Origin: Methanomicrobiales archaeon
Lineage (GTDB): Archaea; Halobacteriota; Methanomicrobia; Methanomicrobiales; Methanospirillaceae
DNA: 51,332 nt
NCBI GenBank assembly: GCA_013415565.1
Contig: JAAEET010000004.1
Location: forward strand, 1 to 51,332
Direction: 5' to 3'
The notes under the pieces are model-generated. The model had not been told where the DNA came from, made no database searches, and saw only the letters and a program-made list of their open reading frames with translations. The translations under genes were made by a program, and so were the position numbers. Of this stretch, positions 7,896 to 17,510 are shown in pieces. Position 1 is the first letter of the stretch; each line of letters begins with the position of its first letter.

Positions 7896-7929
7896 CCCAT
7901 ACTATGGGGGTTTCCCCAATATTAATTAT
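7896..7929 (-). promoter_or_regulatory. Promoter of tRNA-Arg
   Basis: An AT-rich box (TTAATATT on the minus strand, about 7924-7917) lies about 28 bases before the tRNA 5' end, the spacing of an archaeal TATA box. A small odd-centred palindrome, CCCATACTATGGG (7896-7908), covers the likely start site. Confidence 0.55.
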
Positions 7930-7978
7930 CGGAACAGGACGGCTGGTCACCGTTCTCCGGGAAAAAGGAATGAGGGTA

Positions 7979-8371
7979 TCAGAGCGCGTGGTAGCAGGCA
8001 GATTTCACCACGTCAACCGATACCGGCCGGAACAGCGTCTCCATGCAGACGGTTTTCACCGTTGAGGATCCGATGCACCGGACCTTGATCCGGGCCGACA
8101 TCCGCTCCCGCTCTTCGTAGTGGAGGCCCTGCGTGAACTCCACCATCCGCTTCATGGTGATGCTGATAGCGATCAGCTCGACGATGATCCCGGTGTCGCC
8201 GGGGGTCAGGTCCTCGAGATTCTCAGAGGTCATGAAGACCGCCGATCCCGGTTCAAGCCCGGCAAGGGTGATTACGTTGTGGGTGCTCTGCAGCTCAAGT
8301 GTCCGTGCCTTCCCCCGCTGGAGCTCCCGGATGATTTCGGGGGCAATACTGGTCAGTGCATAGCAGTTCAT
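7979..8371 (-). CDS. DUF473-family protein
   Basis: A 130-residue soluble protein. The start MNCYALTSIAPEIIREL and the later LTPGDTGIIVE segment fit what I remember of DUF473, a small family of unknown function found mainly in methanogens; this assignment is from memory. I placed the start at the ATG at 8371 because a GGGTGA ribosome binding site lies about five bases upstream. A GTG at 8380 in the same frame is the alternative and would give the common 4-base overlap with the preceding gene. It is the second gene of an operon with the PAC2-family gene, which hints at a linked role. No catalytic motif is evident. Confidence 0.6.
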   Translation of the reverse strand: MNCYALTSIAPEIIRELQRGKARTLELQSTHNVITLAGLEPGSAVFMTSENLEDLTPGDTGIIVELIAISITMKRMVEFTQGLHYEERERMSARIKVRCIGSSTVKTVCMETLFRPVSVDVVKSACYHAL

Positions 8372-8376
8372 GGTAC

Positions 8377-9105
8377 TCACCCGTACATCGGGAGTTGCTC
8401 TTTCTTCGGCATGGTCTCGGCCGACTGCACCTGTTCAGAGAGCTTCTGCATGGTTGATTCGATCTCCTCAGCCTGTTCGAGCAGCGGCTGGACATCGAGG
8501 CTGAGATCATACATCTTGTTCAGGACCTCGATTGCGGCCGCAGAGGCCCGGGGATCGGGTGCATTGATGGTCTCTCCGAGCAGCCCGTAGGCGTGGATGT
8601 TCCTGATCTTACACTCTGTCAGGATACTGCTGGCAATCCCGGAGATGCTGCCGATGGGGAGGATGATGGTGGCATCCTGGATCCTCGGCAGCGCCTCGTC
8701 TGAGGTCGCCACACCAAAGACCCTCTTTTCGGGCTCGTTGGTGATGATGCCGGCGATGGTGACCACTTCTTTCACCTTGTAGGGCATCAGCCAGTCCATG
8801 ATACCATTTGCCACTTCGTAGCAGATCATGGGATGGATGGGAATGTCGGCAACAATGGCAGCAATATTGTTCTTCTCGTAGAACCGGACCGGGACGTTGA
8901 TGACTCCCCGGTTCATCATGGCCAGGGGAGGGAAGTACTTGCTGTTCATACTGCCGATCTGGGTGAATTCGAGTTGATCGACCATGTACTGGAGCGCGAT
9001 ACTTCCCACGAGACCGCTCCCGGGGAAACCCATGAGCACCGAGGAGCCCTCGTGGCTTAACGGACGCGAGAAGATCCTGATATCCGAACTGGGATCCGGC
9101 GACAT
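8377..9105 (-). CDS. PAC2-family protein (proteasome assembly chaperone-like)
   Basis: A 242-residue protein with the PAC2 fold signature: the early GFPGSGLVGSIALQYMVDQ segment (split here as GFPGSGLVG and SIALQYMVDQL), the central IIGIITNEP-like strand-turn (AGIITNEPEKRVFGVATS) and AYGLLGETINAPDPRASAA. The C-terminal 45 residues form a charged, probably coiled-coil tail. In eukaryotes PAC2-like chaperones assist 20S proteasome assembly; archaeal members are proposed to act similarly, but this is not shown here. The ATG at 9105 is preferred; a TTG at 9126 would add seven residues. It is divergently transcribed from the DUF5611-like gene at 9141 and shares an operon with the DUF473-like gene. 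Confidence 0.75.
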   Translation of the reverse strand: MSPDPSSDIRIFSRPLSHEGSSVLMGFPGSGLVGSIALQYMVDQLEFTQIGSMNSKYFPPLAMMNRGVINVPVRFYEKNNIAAIVADIPIHPMICYEVANGIMDWLMPYKVKEVVTIAGIITNEPEKRVFGVATSDEALPRIQDATIILPIGSISGIASSILTECKIRNIHAYGLLGETINAPDPRASAAAIEVLNKMYDLSLDVQPLLEQAEEIESTMQKLSEQVQSAETMPKKEQLPMYG

Positions 9106-9140
9106 TAGCTTAACATACCTTCTCAATGTAAAAAAGTATT

Positions 9141-9461
9141 ATGCAAGAATATCCGGTAAAGCGGGGACTGACGAAGGATCTGGGTTCGCGAATGGTCGAT
9201 GCCCTGCGGGAGTGCTTCGGTGTGGAAGTGCGTGAGGTCGGCGACCACTACCAGATCAGCTACGGGGCCCTCAGACTCCTCGATGTATCGACCGGGAAGA
9301 CCGGAAAGACACTGATCGTGCATACGGAATCGAATACAGCTGCAAGTGACGACGTGATCCTCGATACGAACCGGAGATTCCGGCGGTATCTCGATAGTGT
9401 CACCGGATTCTCCACCAAGGAGCGGGTGAAAAAAGCCAAGACGGTCGAGAAGGAGGATTAA
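9141..9461 (+). CDS. DUF5611-like conserved archaeal protein
   Basis: A 106-residue soluble protein: a helix-strand N-terminus (MQEYPVKRGLTKDL), a central YGALRLLDV strand, then SDDVILDTNRRFRRYLD and a GFSTKERVKKAKK tail with many Lys residues. It matches my memory of DUF5611, a short euryarchaeal family without known function. It faces the leuS gene with only six bases between stop codons, so the two are convergent. An AT-rich spacer of about 35 bases separates it from the divergent PAC2 gene and must hold both promoters. Confidence 0.55.
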   Translation: MQEYPVKRGLTKDLGSRMVDALRECFGVEVREVGDHYQISYGALRLLDVSTGKTGKTLIVHTESNTAASDDVILDTNRRFRRYLDSVTGFSTKERVKKAKTVEKED

Positions 9462-9467
9462 CTCTTC

Positions 9468-12248
9468 CTACTCGATCACGATTGCTGGTTTGAACGGGAG
9501 GGCGAGAGCCGCCTTGGCATGCGGGCTTTCGCCGGCATCACGGACAGAGACCGGGACTGAAAACTCCCGTGAGAGGAATCCGGCGGCAGCCGAAAAGATG
9601 GCCTCCTCATCGGGAAGCTCCCGGCAGAGTTCGGTGACGACCTGGGGCGGCAGGCGGTGGATGAGCGTGGTGCACTGACGCACGGCGTCGGTAGCCTCCT
9701 TCCCCCGTGTCCGCATCTCCGCATCTTTCATGATCTCCCTGATCACCGTGTTCTTGTTCTCGGCGGCTGCCACCGCGGAAAAGACCCGTTTTTTCCAGGA
9801 AGGGGCCGTGTAAATGGTGATTGCCGAAGGTTCCAGCTGGATGATCTTCAGGATGGACTCGATATCCTCCACCGTCCGGGCGAGGAGTTCTTCGGCGAGT
9901 TCAACCCGGCTGTCGACTGCGGACGAATCGGGAACCGGCCAGGGTGCATAGGATACGAGCCCTTCACCGCCAAGCTCCTTCCAGAGAAACTCGCAGGTAA
10001 AAGGAATGACCGGGGAGAGCAGCCGCACCCACGCCGAGAAGAGATCGGCCAGGAAGGGGCTGCCGGTCGAATCGGCGGGGATTCTGCGCCTATACCATTT
10101 GAGATCCGACTCGATCCCGAAGAAAGCCTCCTGGAGGGCCTGGCGGGTCTGGAACCGTTCCAGGGCCTCCGTGGTCCTGGCGATATGCCCCTGGAGCCGG
10201 CTCTCCAGCCAGTGGTCGAGGCTTCCCTGCCGTTCATGTCCCGGCCGCCCCTCGAGCACCGTCGTCATGAACCGGTCGATCTGCTTCCTCGTTGAGGCGA
10301 CCAGTTCGTTTCTCCAATCGAAGTCCTGCCAGGGCTCGGCGCTTCCCACCAGGAACATCCGCACGGTATCGGCACCGAATTCATCGACGGCATCTTCGAG
10401 GAGGAAGACGTTGCCCTTCGACGAGGACATCTTGGCACCGTTCAGGAGCCCCATCCCGAAGACCACCATGCCTCTCGGCAGGCACGGTTCGGGGAAAATT
10501 GCCACGTGGTGGAAGAGCTGGAAGGTCAGGTGGTTCGAGATCAGGTCTTTTGCCGAGAACCGGAAATCGTAGGGATACCAGAACAGGAACTCCTTTCTCA
10601 TCAGGTCAAGCTTCTGCCGCTCCGGAAGCCCGGGTGTCTCCTTCCCGAGGAAAATATAATCAAAGACTTCGGGAGTGAGCAGGTCCGCGGGCATGGATTT
10701 CAGGTGGTGGGCGATGGTGTAATAGGCCATGTACACCGTCGAATCGGACAGGGGCTCGATCAGCCAGTCCGGGTCCCACGGCAGGCGGGTGCCGAGACCG
10801 ACACGCCGGGTGCATGCCCAGTCCTTGAGCCAGTCGATCGTCCGTTCAAACTCGGCCCTGACCTCGGGAGGAACGAGGTCCATCCGCGAGAGGAGGCTGG
10901 CAACCTCTTCCTTCCATACCGGGTCGCTGTACTGGAGGAACCACTGGTCGTGCAGGATCTTGACCACGACCTTCGAGCCGCACCGGCAGACGACCGAGCG
11001 GGTGTCGAACTCGTACATCGGCATTGACCCGTACTGGTCCATCATGAGGGAAGCGACCGTGTCACGGGCTTCCCGGACGGAGATCCCGCCGTACCGGTCA
11101 AACAGCCTGCCCTGGGCAAACTCTGCCCCGTACACCTCCTGGGTGATAGCCTCCATCCGGGGATCATCCTGGTTGGCAATCCCTGCCCGCTCGACGGCAT
11201 CCTGTGCCGGGAATGTACCATAACCGGGAACGGTGATCAGGGGTACCGGTTCGATCCCGGTATATTTGCCCGCTGCCTGGAGGTCACGGAGTGCGATGTA
11301 ATCGAAGGGGGCATGGGCGGGAACGCTCATGACGATCCCGCTCGCCATGTCCGGGTCCACGAATCGTGCCGGGAGGATCGGAACATCCCCGCAGAGAGGA
11401 TGAGAGACGGTCTGGTCGATCAGGTCCTCACCCGGGATCTCACCGGTTATCTCCACGGTGTGGTCCTGGAACGAGAGTTTCTCCGCGGCCTCGCGGCTCA
11501 CGATCCAGGGTACACCGTCGAGGAGTATCCGGACATACGTCACCCCGGGGTTAACCCAGAGGTTGGTGACACCGTAGATGGTCTCCGGCCGGAGGGTCGC
11601 GGTAGGGATGACAGCGTCATTCCACCGGAACATCACCAGCGTGAACCGAAGGATCTCGGCCTTGTCCCCCTCCAGCAGGTCATGGTCGCCGACAGGATTG
11701 TCGCACTGTGGACAGTACCGAACCGGGTGGGCTCCCTTGAGCACGTGGTTGCCTTCCCGGAGATGCTTCCACTGCCACTCGATGAACCTGCTGTACTGGG
11801 GATCAACGGTGGTGAACCGTCTCCGCCAATCGATGGAGATCCCGCAGGAACCCATGACCCGCTGGTACTCGTCTGAAAAATGACGGACGATGGCCAGGGG
11901 ATCGACGAACTGGGCGAGCACGTCCTCCGGCACCTTGTAGAGGTCGCGATACAGCGAGACCGCCTTCGGATCGCCCCGTGCAATCCGCTTCGATATTCCA
12001 ATCACCGGTGCCCCGGTCACGTGGAATGCCATGGGATAGAGGACCGTCTTTCCCCGCATCCTCCAGAACCGGGCGATAACATCGGGGGCAATATAGGTTC
12101 TCCCGTGCCCCACATGCATCGCACCGCTCGGGTAGGGGTATGCAACGGTCAGATAAAATTTTTCACCATCGGTTGGATCGGGCTCAAACGCATGCTCCCA
12201 CAGCGGAAGGATGTCACGTTCGATCCGGCGTATATCCGGGCTGCTCAC
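9468..12248 (-). CDS. leuS: Leucyl-tRNA synthetase
   Basis: A 926-residue class I aminoacyl-tRNA synthetase that charges tRNA-Leu with leucine. The HIGH signature is HVGH (residues 45-48) and the KMSKS loop is KMSSS (606-610). Between about 205 and 400 sits the CP1 editing domain, with a Thr-rich [11 protein letters not shown] motif and [14 protein letters not shown] zinc-type Cys pair occurs near 179-182 (CPQC) and another near 421-423. Length and order fit the archaeal/eukaryal LeuRS type. The GTG start at 12248 is supported by GAGGTGA about five bases upstream. Confidence 0.97.
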   Translation of the reverse strand: MSSPDIRRIERDILPLWEHAFEPDPTDGEKFYLTVAYPYPSGAMHVGHGRTYIAPDVIARFWRMRGKTVLYPMAFHVTGAPVIGISKRIARGDPKAVSLYRDLYKVPEDVLAQFVDPLAIVRHFSDEYQRVMGSCGISIDWRRRFTTVDPQYSRFIEWQWKHLREGNHVLKGAHPVRYCPQCDNPVGDHDLLEGDKAEILRFTLVMFRWNDAVIPTATLRPETIYGVTNLWVNPGVTYVRILLDGVPWIVSREAAEKLSFQDHTVEITGEIPGEDLIDQTVSHPLCGDVPILPARFVDPDMASGIVMSVPAHAPFDYIALRDLQAAGKYTGIEPVPLITVPGYGTFPAQDAVERAGIANQDDPRMEAITQEVYGAEFAQGRLFDRYGGISVREARDTVASLMMDQYGSMPMYEFDTRSVVCRCGSKVVVKILHDQWFLQYSDPVWKEEVASLLSRMDLVPPEVRAEFERTIDWLKDWACTRRVGLGTRLPWDPDWLIEPLSDSTVYMAYYTIAHHLKSMPADLLTPEVFDYIFLGKETPGLPERQKLDLMRKEFLFWYPYDFRFSAKDLISNHLTFQLFHHVAIFPEPCLPRGMVVFGMGLLNGAKMSSSKGNVFLLEDAVDEFGADTVRMFLVGSAEPWQDFDWRNELVASTRKQIDRFMTTVLEGRPGHERQGSLDHWLESRLQGHIARTTEALERFQTRQALQEAFFGIESDLKWYRRRIPADSTGSPFLADLFSAWVRLLSPVIPFTCEFLWKELGGEGLVSYAPWPVPDSSAVDSRVELAEELLARTVEDIESILKIIQLEPSAITIYTAPSWKKRVFSAVAAAENKNTVIREIMKDAEMRTRGKEATDAVRQCTTLIHRLPPQVVTELCRELPDEEAIFSAAAGFLSREFSVPVSVRDAGESPHAKAALALPFKPAIVIE

Positions 12249-12321
12249 ACAACGTCACCTCTCTCCTCTTCTACTCCACAAAGAACCATTCTCCACGAGA
12301 AAAAATCAGGGGAATTATGCC

Positions 12322-14205
12322 TCACACCGGCCTGAGCCGGATGGCATCCCCGTCGTTGTAGCGCTTGATCATTTCCTGTGCAATACTGCTGTTCTTGGCC
12401 AGGTGGATCTCACCGGAATCGTTGACGGTGGCGGTGAAGAGGTATTCCTTGCCGGCAAAGACATCCACGATCTTTCCTGCCTGTTCCGGGCAGATGATGG
12501 CCAGCTGCTTCTTCTCCATCCTGATCTTCACCCCGCCACCCAGCTGGAGTTCTTCTTCCACTGCCGGGGCTGAGGGCTGCTTCTCGAGCTCGCTCCGGGG
12601 GCGGATATCGATCCCTATCCCGACCTTGTTCACAATCCCTGCAATGTTCTTCCCGCCCTTGCCGATGGCTGCCGGGACATCCTTGTCCTCGATAAACACC
12701 ACGGCTTTGGTATCGGAGAGCATGTGCACATCGACATATCCGTCGGTATACCTCCCGATCTCCCGCTGGATGTCCCGCTCGATGATCTTCCACGCGGAGC
12801 TCTCGGCCGGCTCCTTCTGGATTATGGGGGGTTTCAGCGGAACTGCTGCGGCCAGCGGACGCATGACCGGCATCACGATGGTCTCCGAGTCATACTTGAA
12901 GATCTCGAAGAGCAGCTCACCGGTCTCGTAATCGGACAGGGTGGTGACCGGGCGAAGGTTGATCTCGCTCGACATCCCTTCCGGCACCTTGATGGTGAAC
13001 CCGAGGTCGTACACGTTGGTGATCTCACCTTTGTCGACAAAGATGATGGTATTGATCACCTGGGGGAGGACTCCGAAATCGACCCGGTCGGAGAGGCGCT
13101 GGAGGGCATCGTGGATACCGATTGCATGGACAACCCCGACCATCCCGATCCCGGCCAGGCGCATGTCGGCGAATACACAGAAGTCCTCGTTCTTCCTGAG
13201 TTCATCAAAGACCACAAAATCCGGCCTGACCAGCATCAGCACGTCTGCCGTGTTCTGCATGCTTCCTTCCAGGCCGGAATACTGGGTGATGTGGTCGGGG
13301 ACCTGGAGTTCCCGGGGCGCCTCCATGGTCTTGACAATGAACCCGTTGTCCGCAAGCCAGGTGGCAATGCTCTGGGCAAGCGTGGTCTTTCCGGCACCGG
13401 GCGGTCCGGCCACCAGAAGCCCCCGTTTTTCCCCCAGGATCCGGTTCTTGATGACCGGAGCCTTCGCGAAGCTCTCGAGCGTGACATCCGCGATCGGACG
13501 TACCGCGGTAATCTCCATCCCGTCCGAGAACGGACGCCGGGCGATGGCGATCCGCATGGACCCGATCTGGACCACCGTTATTCCCCTGCGTTCGATCTCG
13601 ATGAACCCGTCAGGGTCACGCTTGGCCCTCTCGAGTATCTCCTGGGAGAGGTTGCGGAGTTCGTAATCGGACATCGGCTGATCACGCAGCCGGGAGAGCG
13701 CCATCTCCCTGACCGTCCCCTTGCGGGCCATGGGCGGGACTCTCTCCTTCAGGTATACGGCGATGGTGTGCTCGTCGAAGAACTGGTCGATGCCGAGAGG
13801 GGCAAACCCCTCGAGCTGGGGCTTGAGATATACGACATCGAGTCCCTTGGCACGGGCCACCTCTGCCTGGACGACATCACTGGTGATAAACTGTGCCTCG
13901 TGCTCTATTGCAGCATTCCGTATCAGGGCGTCAATCTCTCCCCCGCTGGCCAGTTTTACCTGCTCCAGGCTCGGCCTGACCCCGGTGAAGGTGAGCGTTA
14001 TCACACCTTCGTCGGCCAGCTTGCAGAGTGCCTGGAGTTCCGTGAGCCCGGAGAAACCGATCTCACGCCCCTGATTCGCCTGTGCCTCGAGTTCTGCTAC
14101 CACTGCCTCGGGAATGATTATTGTTGCACCCTTATATTCGCCGGAATTTATCAGTGAGGTGATACGGCCGTCGATGACGACGCTGGTATCGGGTACTAAT
14201 TTCAA
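12322..14205 (-). CDS. PIN domain / ATPase / KH domain protein (PINc-VapC family ATPase)
   Basis: A 627-residue archaeal fusion. Residues 1-130 are a PIN nuclease-like domain starting LVPDTSVVIDG, with acidic residues D6 and D12. A secretion-type (PilT/VirB11-like) ATPase domain follows, with Walker A GPPGAGKTT (267-275). A KH RNA-binding motif IGKGGKN lies near 515-525. The family is widely conserved in archaea and is thought to act on RNA, but no substrate is known to me. The start is TTG at 14205, preceded by GGTGAT at a five-base spacing. Its 5' region contains a strong inverted repeat (14219-14258). Confidence 0.9.
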   Translation of the reverse strand: MKLVPDTSVVIDGRITSLINSGEYKGATIIIPEAVVAELEAQANQGREIGFSGLTELQALCKLADEGVITLTFTGVRPSLEQVKLASGGEIDALIRNAAIEHEAQFITSDVVQAEVARAKGLDVVYLKPQLEGFAPLGIDQFFDEHTIAVYLKERVPPMARKGTVREMALSRLRDQPMSDYELRNLSQEILERAKRDPDGFIEIERRGITVVQIGSMRIAIARRPFSDGMEITAVRPIADVTLESFAKAPVIKNRILGEKRGLLVAGPPGAGKTTLAQSIATWLADNGFIVKTMEAPRELQVPDHITQYSGLEGSMQNTADVLMLVRPDFVVFDELRKNEDFCVFADMRLAGIGMVGVVHAIGIHDALQRLSDRVDFGVLPQVINTIIFVDKGEITNVYDLGFTIKVPEGMSSEINLRPVTTLSDYETGELLFEIFKYDSETIVMPVMRPLAAAVPLKPPIIQKEPAESSAWKIIERDIQREIGRYTDGYVDVHMLSDTKAVVFIEDKDVPAAIGKGGKNIAGIVNKVGIGIDIRPRSELEKQPSAPAVEEELQLGGGVKIRMEKKQLAIICPEQAGKIVDVFAGKEYLFTATVNDSGEIHLAKNSSIAQEMIKRYNDGDAIRLRPV

Positions 14206-14218
14206 AAAATATCACCGT

Positions 14219-14258
14219 TAAGGTATATGATCATTGACCTTTATTAGCATATACCTTA
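14219..14258. promoter_or_regulatory. 11-bp inverted repeat between hisI end and the PIN-ATPase start
   Basis: TAAGGTATATG (14219-14229) and CATATACCTTA (14248-14258) are perfect inverted repeats with an 18-base loop. The element overlaps the last codons of hisI and lies 14 bases before the TTG start at 14205, so it could be an operator, an mRNA hairpin or a terminator for hisI. Confidence 0.55.
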
Positions 14259-14599
14259 GAGGGATCAAATACCCGTTCCGAGATGATGTCGCCTTCGAGA
14301 GTGCGATAGAAACAGCTCCGGTAGCCGGTGTGACAGGCAGCCCCTTCCTGGGTGACCAGGTATAACAGGCAGTCTTCGTCACAGTCAACCCGGATCTCCC
14401 GGACATGCTGGACGTGCCCGCTCTCTTCGCCCTTCTTCCAGAGTTTCTTCCTGCTCCTGCTGTAGTAGTGGGCAAATCCGGTTTCCCGCGTCTTTTCCAC
14501 CGCTTCAGCATTGGCATACGCAACCATCAGCACATCCCGTGTCCCGGCATCCTGTACCACGACCGGTATCAGTCCATCATGATAGTGTAAGGTTATCAT
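14231..14599 (-). CDS. hisI: Phosphoribosyl-AMP cyclohydrolase
   Basis: A 122-residue enzyme of histidine biosynthesis that opens the adenine ring of phosphoribosyl-AMP (third step). Visible signatures are [12 protein letters not shown], the Trp-containing segment [14 protein letters not shown], the metal-binding [12 protein letters not shown] (Asp and Cys ligands) and the final [11 protein letters not shown] zinc site. Length is typical for a single-function HisI, without a HisE fusion. It overlaps the upstream prepilin peptidase gene by four bases, so both are probably translated from one mRNA although their roles are unrelated. Confidence 0.95.
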   Translation of the reverse strand: MITLHYHDGLIPVVVQDAGTRDVLMVAYANAEAVEKTRETGFAHYYSRSRKKLWKKGEESGHVQHVREIRVDCDEDCLLYLVTQEGAACHTGYRSCFYRTLEGDIISERVFDPSKVYANKGQ

Positions 14600-15390
14600 A
14601 GGTATCCTCCAAGAACGACCTTCATCAGGCCGAAGATCAAATCCCCGACGAGCAGGGCTGTTATGAACCCGAATGCGATGGGAACGATGAACGGTACACC
14701 ATAGGATATCCAGACCCTCCCCGCCCTCCGGTAGAGTTCCCGCTCACGGACATAATCGTCAGGTCTTCGGCGCATGTCGAGGGTGTATACCCGGCCTTCC
14801 CCGCGTGCCATGGCCGAGAGCGACTCCCTGATTCCCACGAACCTGCGGCAGAGCATACCCCCCTCCTCGGTGATATCCTCCATCACGAACCCGTAACTCT
14901 CGCTGATGTGGTCTCCGTCGACCGGGAACCCGAGCAGCATGTACGGGAACGGAGCACGGCTGCCGTTCCGCACATTGTACAGCAGGATCCCGATCGGGGT
15001 GAGGAGATTGATGACCACGGCATTGATCAGGGCCGTGAAGGGAAAGAATCCAAGAGGCGGAATGCCGAGCAGCGGGATCACCGGAAAGGCCGGGACGAGG
15101 GCAGTGAGAAAAATCAGGGCCCAGGCATCTGCTCCTCCAAAGAGATGAAACCGGGCAAAAAGGTAGAAAAGGGATGAGAACAGGGCGCTCATCACGAGAA
15201 GCTGGAGCACCGCCGACACCTCCCCGCCCTGGATGAGGAGGATATAGAAGAAGGCGGTGAAGGGCAACCCGATCGCCAGCATGGGATACCAGGTACGGAA
15301 CGGCACTCTCCGCTCCCTGACATCGAGGAACGATGCAAAGATGAGGGTTACCGCAACCGCAGCGGCAGGGATGATCAGCAGGGAAACCAC
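14596..15390 (-). CDS. A24-family prepilin/preflagellin peptidase
   Basis: A 264-residue polytopic membrane protein of the aspartyl peptidase A24 family, which cleaves class III signal peptides from archaeal pilins or archaellins. The two catalytic aspartates are visible: D23 in [10 protein letters not shown] at the end of the first membrane helix, and D88 in FGGADAW (the GxxD-type motif). About six to seven hydrophobic segments occur, with a soluble loop at about 165-225. The GTG at 15390 begins the frame. Its closeness to the pilus assembly genes at 20581-24823 suggests it may process their pilins, but no pilin gene is seen in the window. Confidence 0.85.
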   Translation of the reverse strand: MVSLLIIPAAAVAVTLIFASFLDVRERRVPFRTWYPMLAIGLPFTAFFYILLIQGGEVSAVLQLLVMSALFSSLFYLFARFHLFGGADAWALIFLTALVPAFPVIPLLGIPPLGFFPFTALINAVVINLLTPIGILLYNVRNGSRAPFPYMLLGFPVDGDHISESYGFVMEDITEEGGMLCRRFVGIRESLSAMARGEGRVYTLDMRRRPDDYVRERELYRRAGRVWISYGVPFIVPIAFGFITALLVGDLIFGLMKVVLGGYL

Positions 15391-15455
15391 AGAGATCCTG
15401 TATACTGTTGCCGTTCCCCGCTAATATGTCTCCCCATCGCCCGCTGAAGGGAAGG

Positions 15456-15464
15456 ATAAATAAT
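15456..15464 (+). promoter_or_regulatory. TATA box for the gene at 15490
   Basis: ATAAATAAT lies 26-34 bases before the ATG at 15490 and no ribosome binding site precedes that ATG, so the message is probably leaderless. Confidence 0.5.
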
Positions 15465-15489
15465 ATCAGGTCTCTGCCACTACCTGCAT

Positions 15490-16155
15490 ATGAGAAGGCC
15501 GGATGGAATCTCCATCCGTCCGGGGGAGTTGTTCATGGACAGTGCCGGTATCGTCGATGATCTCATCAGGGAAGTTGCACCTCAGGGTATTTTTTCCTAC
15601 ACCGATCTCATCCAGGCTGCGAGGGATAAAAAGTTCCACGGTGTGGCAATGTCATCCGGCCGGAACAGGAAGGCCTACCTCCTCTTCCTTGAAGGCGAGC
15701 CGGAAGGGGCGCTGATCGCGGACAGCAAGGGCGAACTCTACGGGAACAAGGCGGTCTACCTGCTCCGGGGGGAAGATCAGTTCACCATCTACCCTCTCGC
15801 ACCCGGGGTGGTCGAGCGGCTCATCTTCGGGTGCAGGATCTATGACAAGAGCCATTTCACGCCGTCCTTTTCACTCGGTCTCCCCGAAATCGGGAAGAAG
15901 GCGGAAGGAATCGGGCGGCTGATCATCACCGTCAGGAACGAAGGTGTTCCGGCAGCAGGGATTACGGTGAAGATCCGCCGGAACGGCCAGATCGTGGCAA
16001 ATGATATTTCCGGTCCGGCCGGCGAAGTCTCGTTCCGGCTCCTCTATGGTTCCTATGAGCTCCTTATCGTCCGGAATGAGAACGATATCGATGTCTACGA
16101 CTTCTCGTTCTCACCCGATCTCCAGGAAAAACCCCTCGATCTCGATATCGGATAA
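15490..16155 (+). CDS. Conserved methanogen protein of unknown function, possibly two-domain
   Basis: A 221-residue soluble protein. Residues about 15-120 contain a FHGVAMSSG...YLLFLEGEPEGALIAD pattern. This resembles the GYLLF..G..VAA signature of small sensory or polarity-associated domains (DUF2226/DUF4388-like), as does the gene at 18988. Residues about 140-221 look like an immunoglobulin-like or carboxypeptidase-regulatory beta-sandwich (VPAAGITVKIRRNG, then GPAGEVSFRLLYGSYELLI). Both assignments are weak similarities judged by eye. It is divergent from the prepilin peptidase and upstream of the V4R gene, within the wider pilus region. No catalytic residues are recognisable. Confidence 0.6.
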   Translation: MRRPDGISIRPGELFMDSAGIVDDLIREVAPQGIFSYTDLIQAARDKKFHGVAMSSGRNRKAYLLFLEGEPEGALIADSKGELYGNKAVYLLRGEDQFTIYPLAPGVVERLIFGCRIYDKSHFTPSFSLGLPEIGKKAEGIGRLIITVRNEGVPAAGITVKIRRNGQIVANDISGPAGEVSFRLLYGSYELLIVRNENDIDVYDFSFSPDLQEKPLDLDIG

Positions 16156-16246
16156 CATTCACCAGTCAGGATAATATTCAATAAACAGCCTCATTTTCAT
16201 CATGTGGTGCCGTCCCGGCCTCCGATTCCCTTTCTGACCATTATTA

Positions 16247-16255
16247 TTTAAATAC
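16247..16255 (+). promoter_or_regulatory. TATA box for the V4R gene
   Basis: TTTAAATAC ends 22 bases before the ATG at 16278, so the transcript is expected to be leaderless. The rest of 16156-16277 shows no gene. Confidence 0.55.
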
Positions 16256-16277
16256 GTTCAATCAAGAGTGTACAGAT

Positions 16278-17408
16278 ATGGAGCGAAAGAAGATTGAGAA
16301 AGAGGACTTTGAGGCCATCATCTCCGGAACCAAGGATATCCGGGAATACATGGACATCGATCCCCTGCAGGGCATGGTGTCGTACCTCGGGGTTCATACC
16401 GCGAGCAATCCTGATTACCTGGTGCGGGCCATCTACGAGATGTACGAGGCCAACCTCAACCGTAAACTGGCCGTAAAGGCCACCGTGCAGCTCTTCCGGT
16501 CAGTCGGGCTGGGATCGGTGGGGCTGAACAACTTCCTCAAAAAGCTGGGTATGGACCTCTCCCCGGCCGAATTCCTGATGCTGGTCTTCAAGCTCCAGCA
16601 CCAGCAGGGGTGGGGGGCGCCCTTCGAGCTGGTCTCCCAGAGCGAGAAGAAGGTGATCCTCCGGACCAAGCAGACGTTCGAATCGCAGGTGATGAAAGAC
16701 TGGAAGATGCCGGTCTGCGGGATCCACCGGGGCTGGATCGAGGGAGTACTGACCGCCGTAACCGGAAAGAACTGGTTTTGTATCGAGACGAAATGCCAGG
16801 CAAACGGTGACGACTGCTGTGAATTTGTTGCCGACCAGACCGAAGCGAGCTGGAAATGGAAGGCGCAGGCCATTGTCAGGGGCGATTCGGCCATCACCGA
16901 ATATATCGAACACAAACCAATCGAGGGGAAGATCAAGCTGATCGATGATCCGGTGGTCATGATGCCGCGGTTCATCTTCACGTCCATGACCAACTCCCTC
17001 ATCAGGACGATGGGGGAGATGCCGGCGGGAGGAGTCAACTACCGGGCGTACATGGATATGGGCAAGGAGAATGTCGAGCACTACAAGAAAATGGGAATTA
17101 CGGATCCCAACACCCTTGCCGACATGGCATTCACCTTCTACTCCCAGATGGGATGGTTCAGGATCATCTCCATGGCCTGGAACGAGGCGGAAAAGACCAA
17201 GACTATCACCCTCGAGCACACGGTCGAATCCGAATCATTCGGGAATGTCGGGAAGAAGGTCTGTTACTGTACGGCCGGTCTTCTTACCGGAATCGTCGAA
17301 GGTGCCTTTGGAATCAAGGTTCGGGGCAGGGAAATCGCCTGCCGGTCCAAGGGCGATCCGAACTGCGTCTTTGAAATAAAGAACCGCGATAACGGCGAGG
17401 GATCCTGA
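16278..17408 (+). CDS. Protein with two V4R domains
   Basis: A 376-residue soluble protein holding two V4R (vinyl-4-reductase-like, 4VR) small-molecule-binding domains. The first covers about residues 60-195 and ends in VTGKNWFCIETKC...GDDCCEFVAD. The second covers about 220-372 and ends in GIKVRGREIACR...GDPNCVFEIK. The G-D-x-x-C-x-F ending with neighbouring Cys residues is the usual zinc- or ligand-associated part. V4R domains bind small hydrophobic or tetrapyrrole-like molecules in regulators and reductase partners. No DNA-binding or catalytic domain is attached here, so it may be a stand-alone ligand sensor or carrier. It is convergent with the small membrane protein gene, with a hairpin between them. 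Confidence 0.8.
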   Translation: MERKKIEKEDFEAIISGTKDIREYMDIDPLQGMVSYLGVHTASNPDYLVRAIYEMYEANLNRKLAVKATVQLFRSVGLGSVGLNNFLKKLGMDLSPAEFLMLVFKLQHQQGWGAPFELVSQSEKKVILRTKQTFESQVMKDWKMPVCGIHRGWIEGVLTAVTGKNWFCIETKCQANGDDCCEFVADQTEASWKWKAQAIVRGDSAITEYIEHKPIEGKIKLIDDPVVMMPRFIFTSMTNSLIRTMGEMPAGGVNYRAYMDMGKENVEHYKKMGITDPNTLADMAFTFYSQMGWFRIISMAWNEAEKTKTITLEHTVESESFGNVGKKVCYCTAGLLTGIVEGAFGIKVRGREIACRSKGDPNCVFEIKNRDNGEGS

Positions 17409-17468
17409 ACCGGCTGCTGGTAGGAATCCAGGAAAACCGCTCCAGGGCACGGAACCAGGGCAGAACAG

Positions 17469-17499
17469 GGACCGGGAGAGCAGACCTTTCTCCCGGTCC
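17469..17499. terminator. Hairpin between convergent genes
   Basis: GGACCGGGAG (17469-17478) is a perfect inverted repeat of CTCCCGGTCC (17490-17499) with an 11-base loop. It lies between the end of the V4R gene (17408, plus strand) and the end of the minus-strand operon (17511), so it probably terminates transcription from both sides. Confidence 0.7.
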
Positions 17500-17510
17500 G
17501 GTGATTCTTT

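Noticed and set aside
12724-14157. A 477-codon open frame on the plus strand
   Set aside because: Antisense to the PIN-ATPase gene, which has Walker A and KH motifs; a GC-driven shadow.
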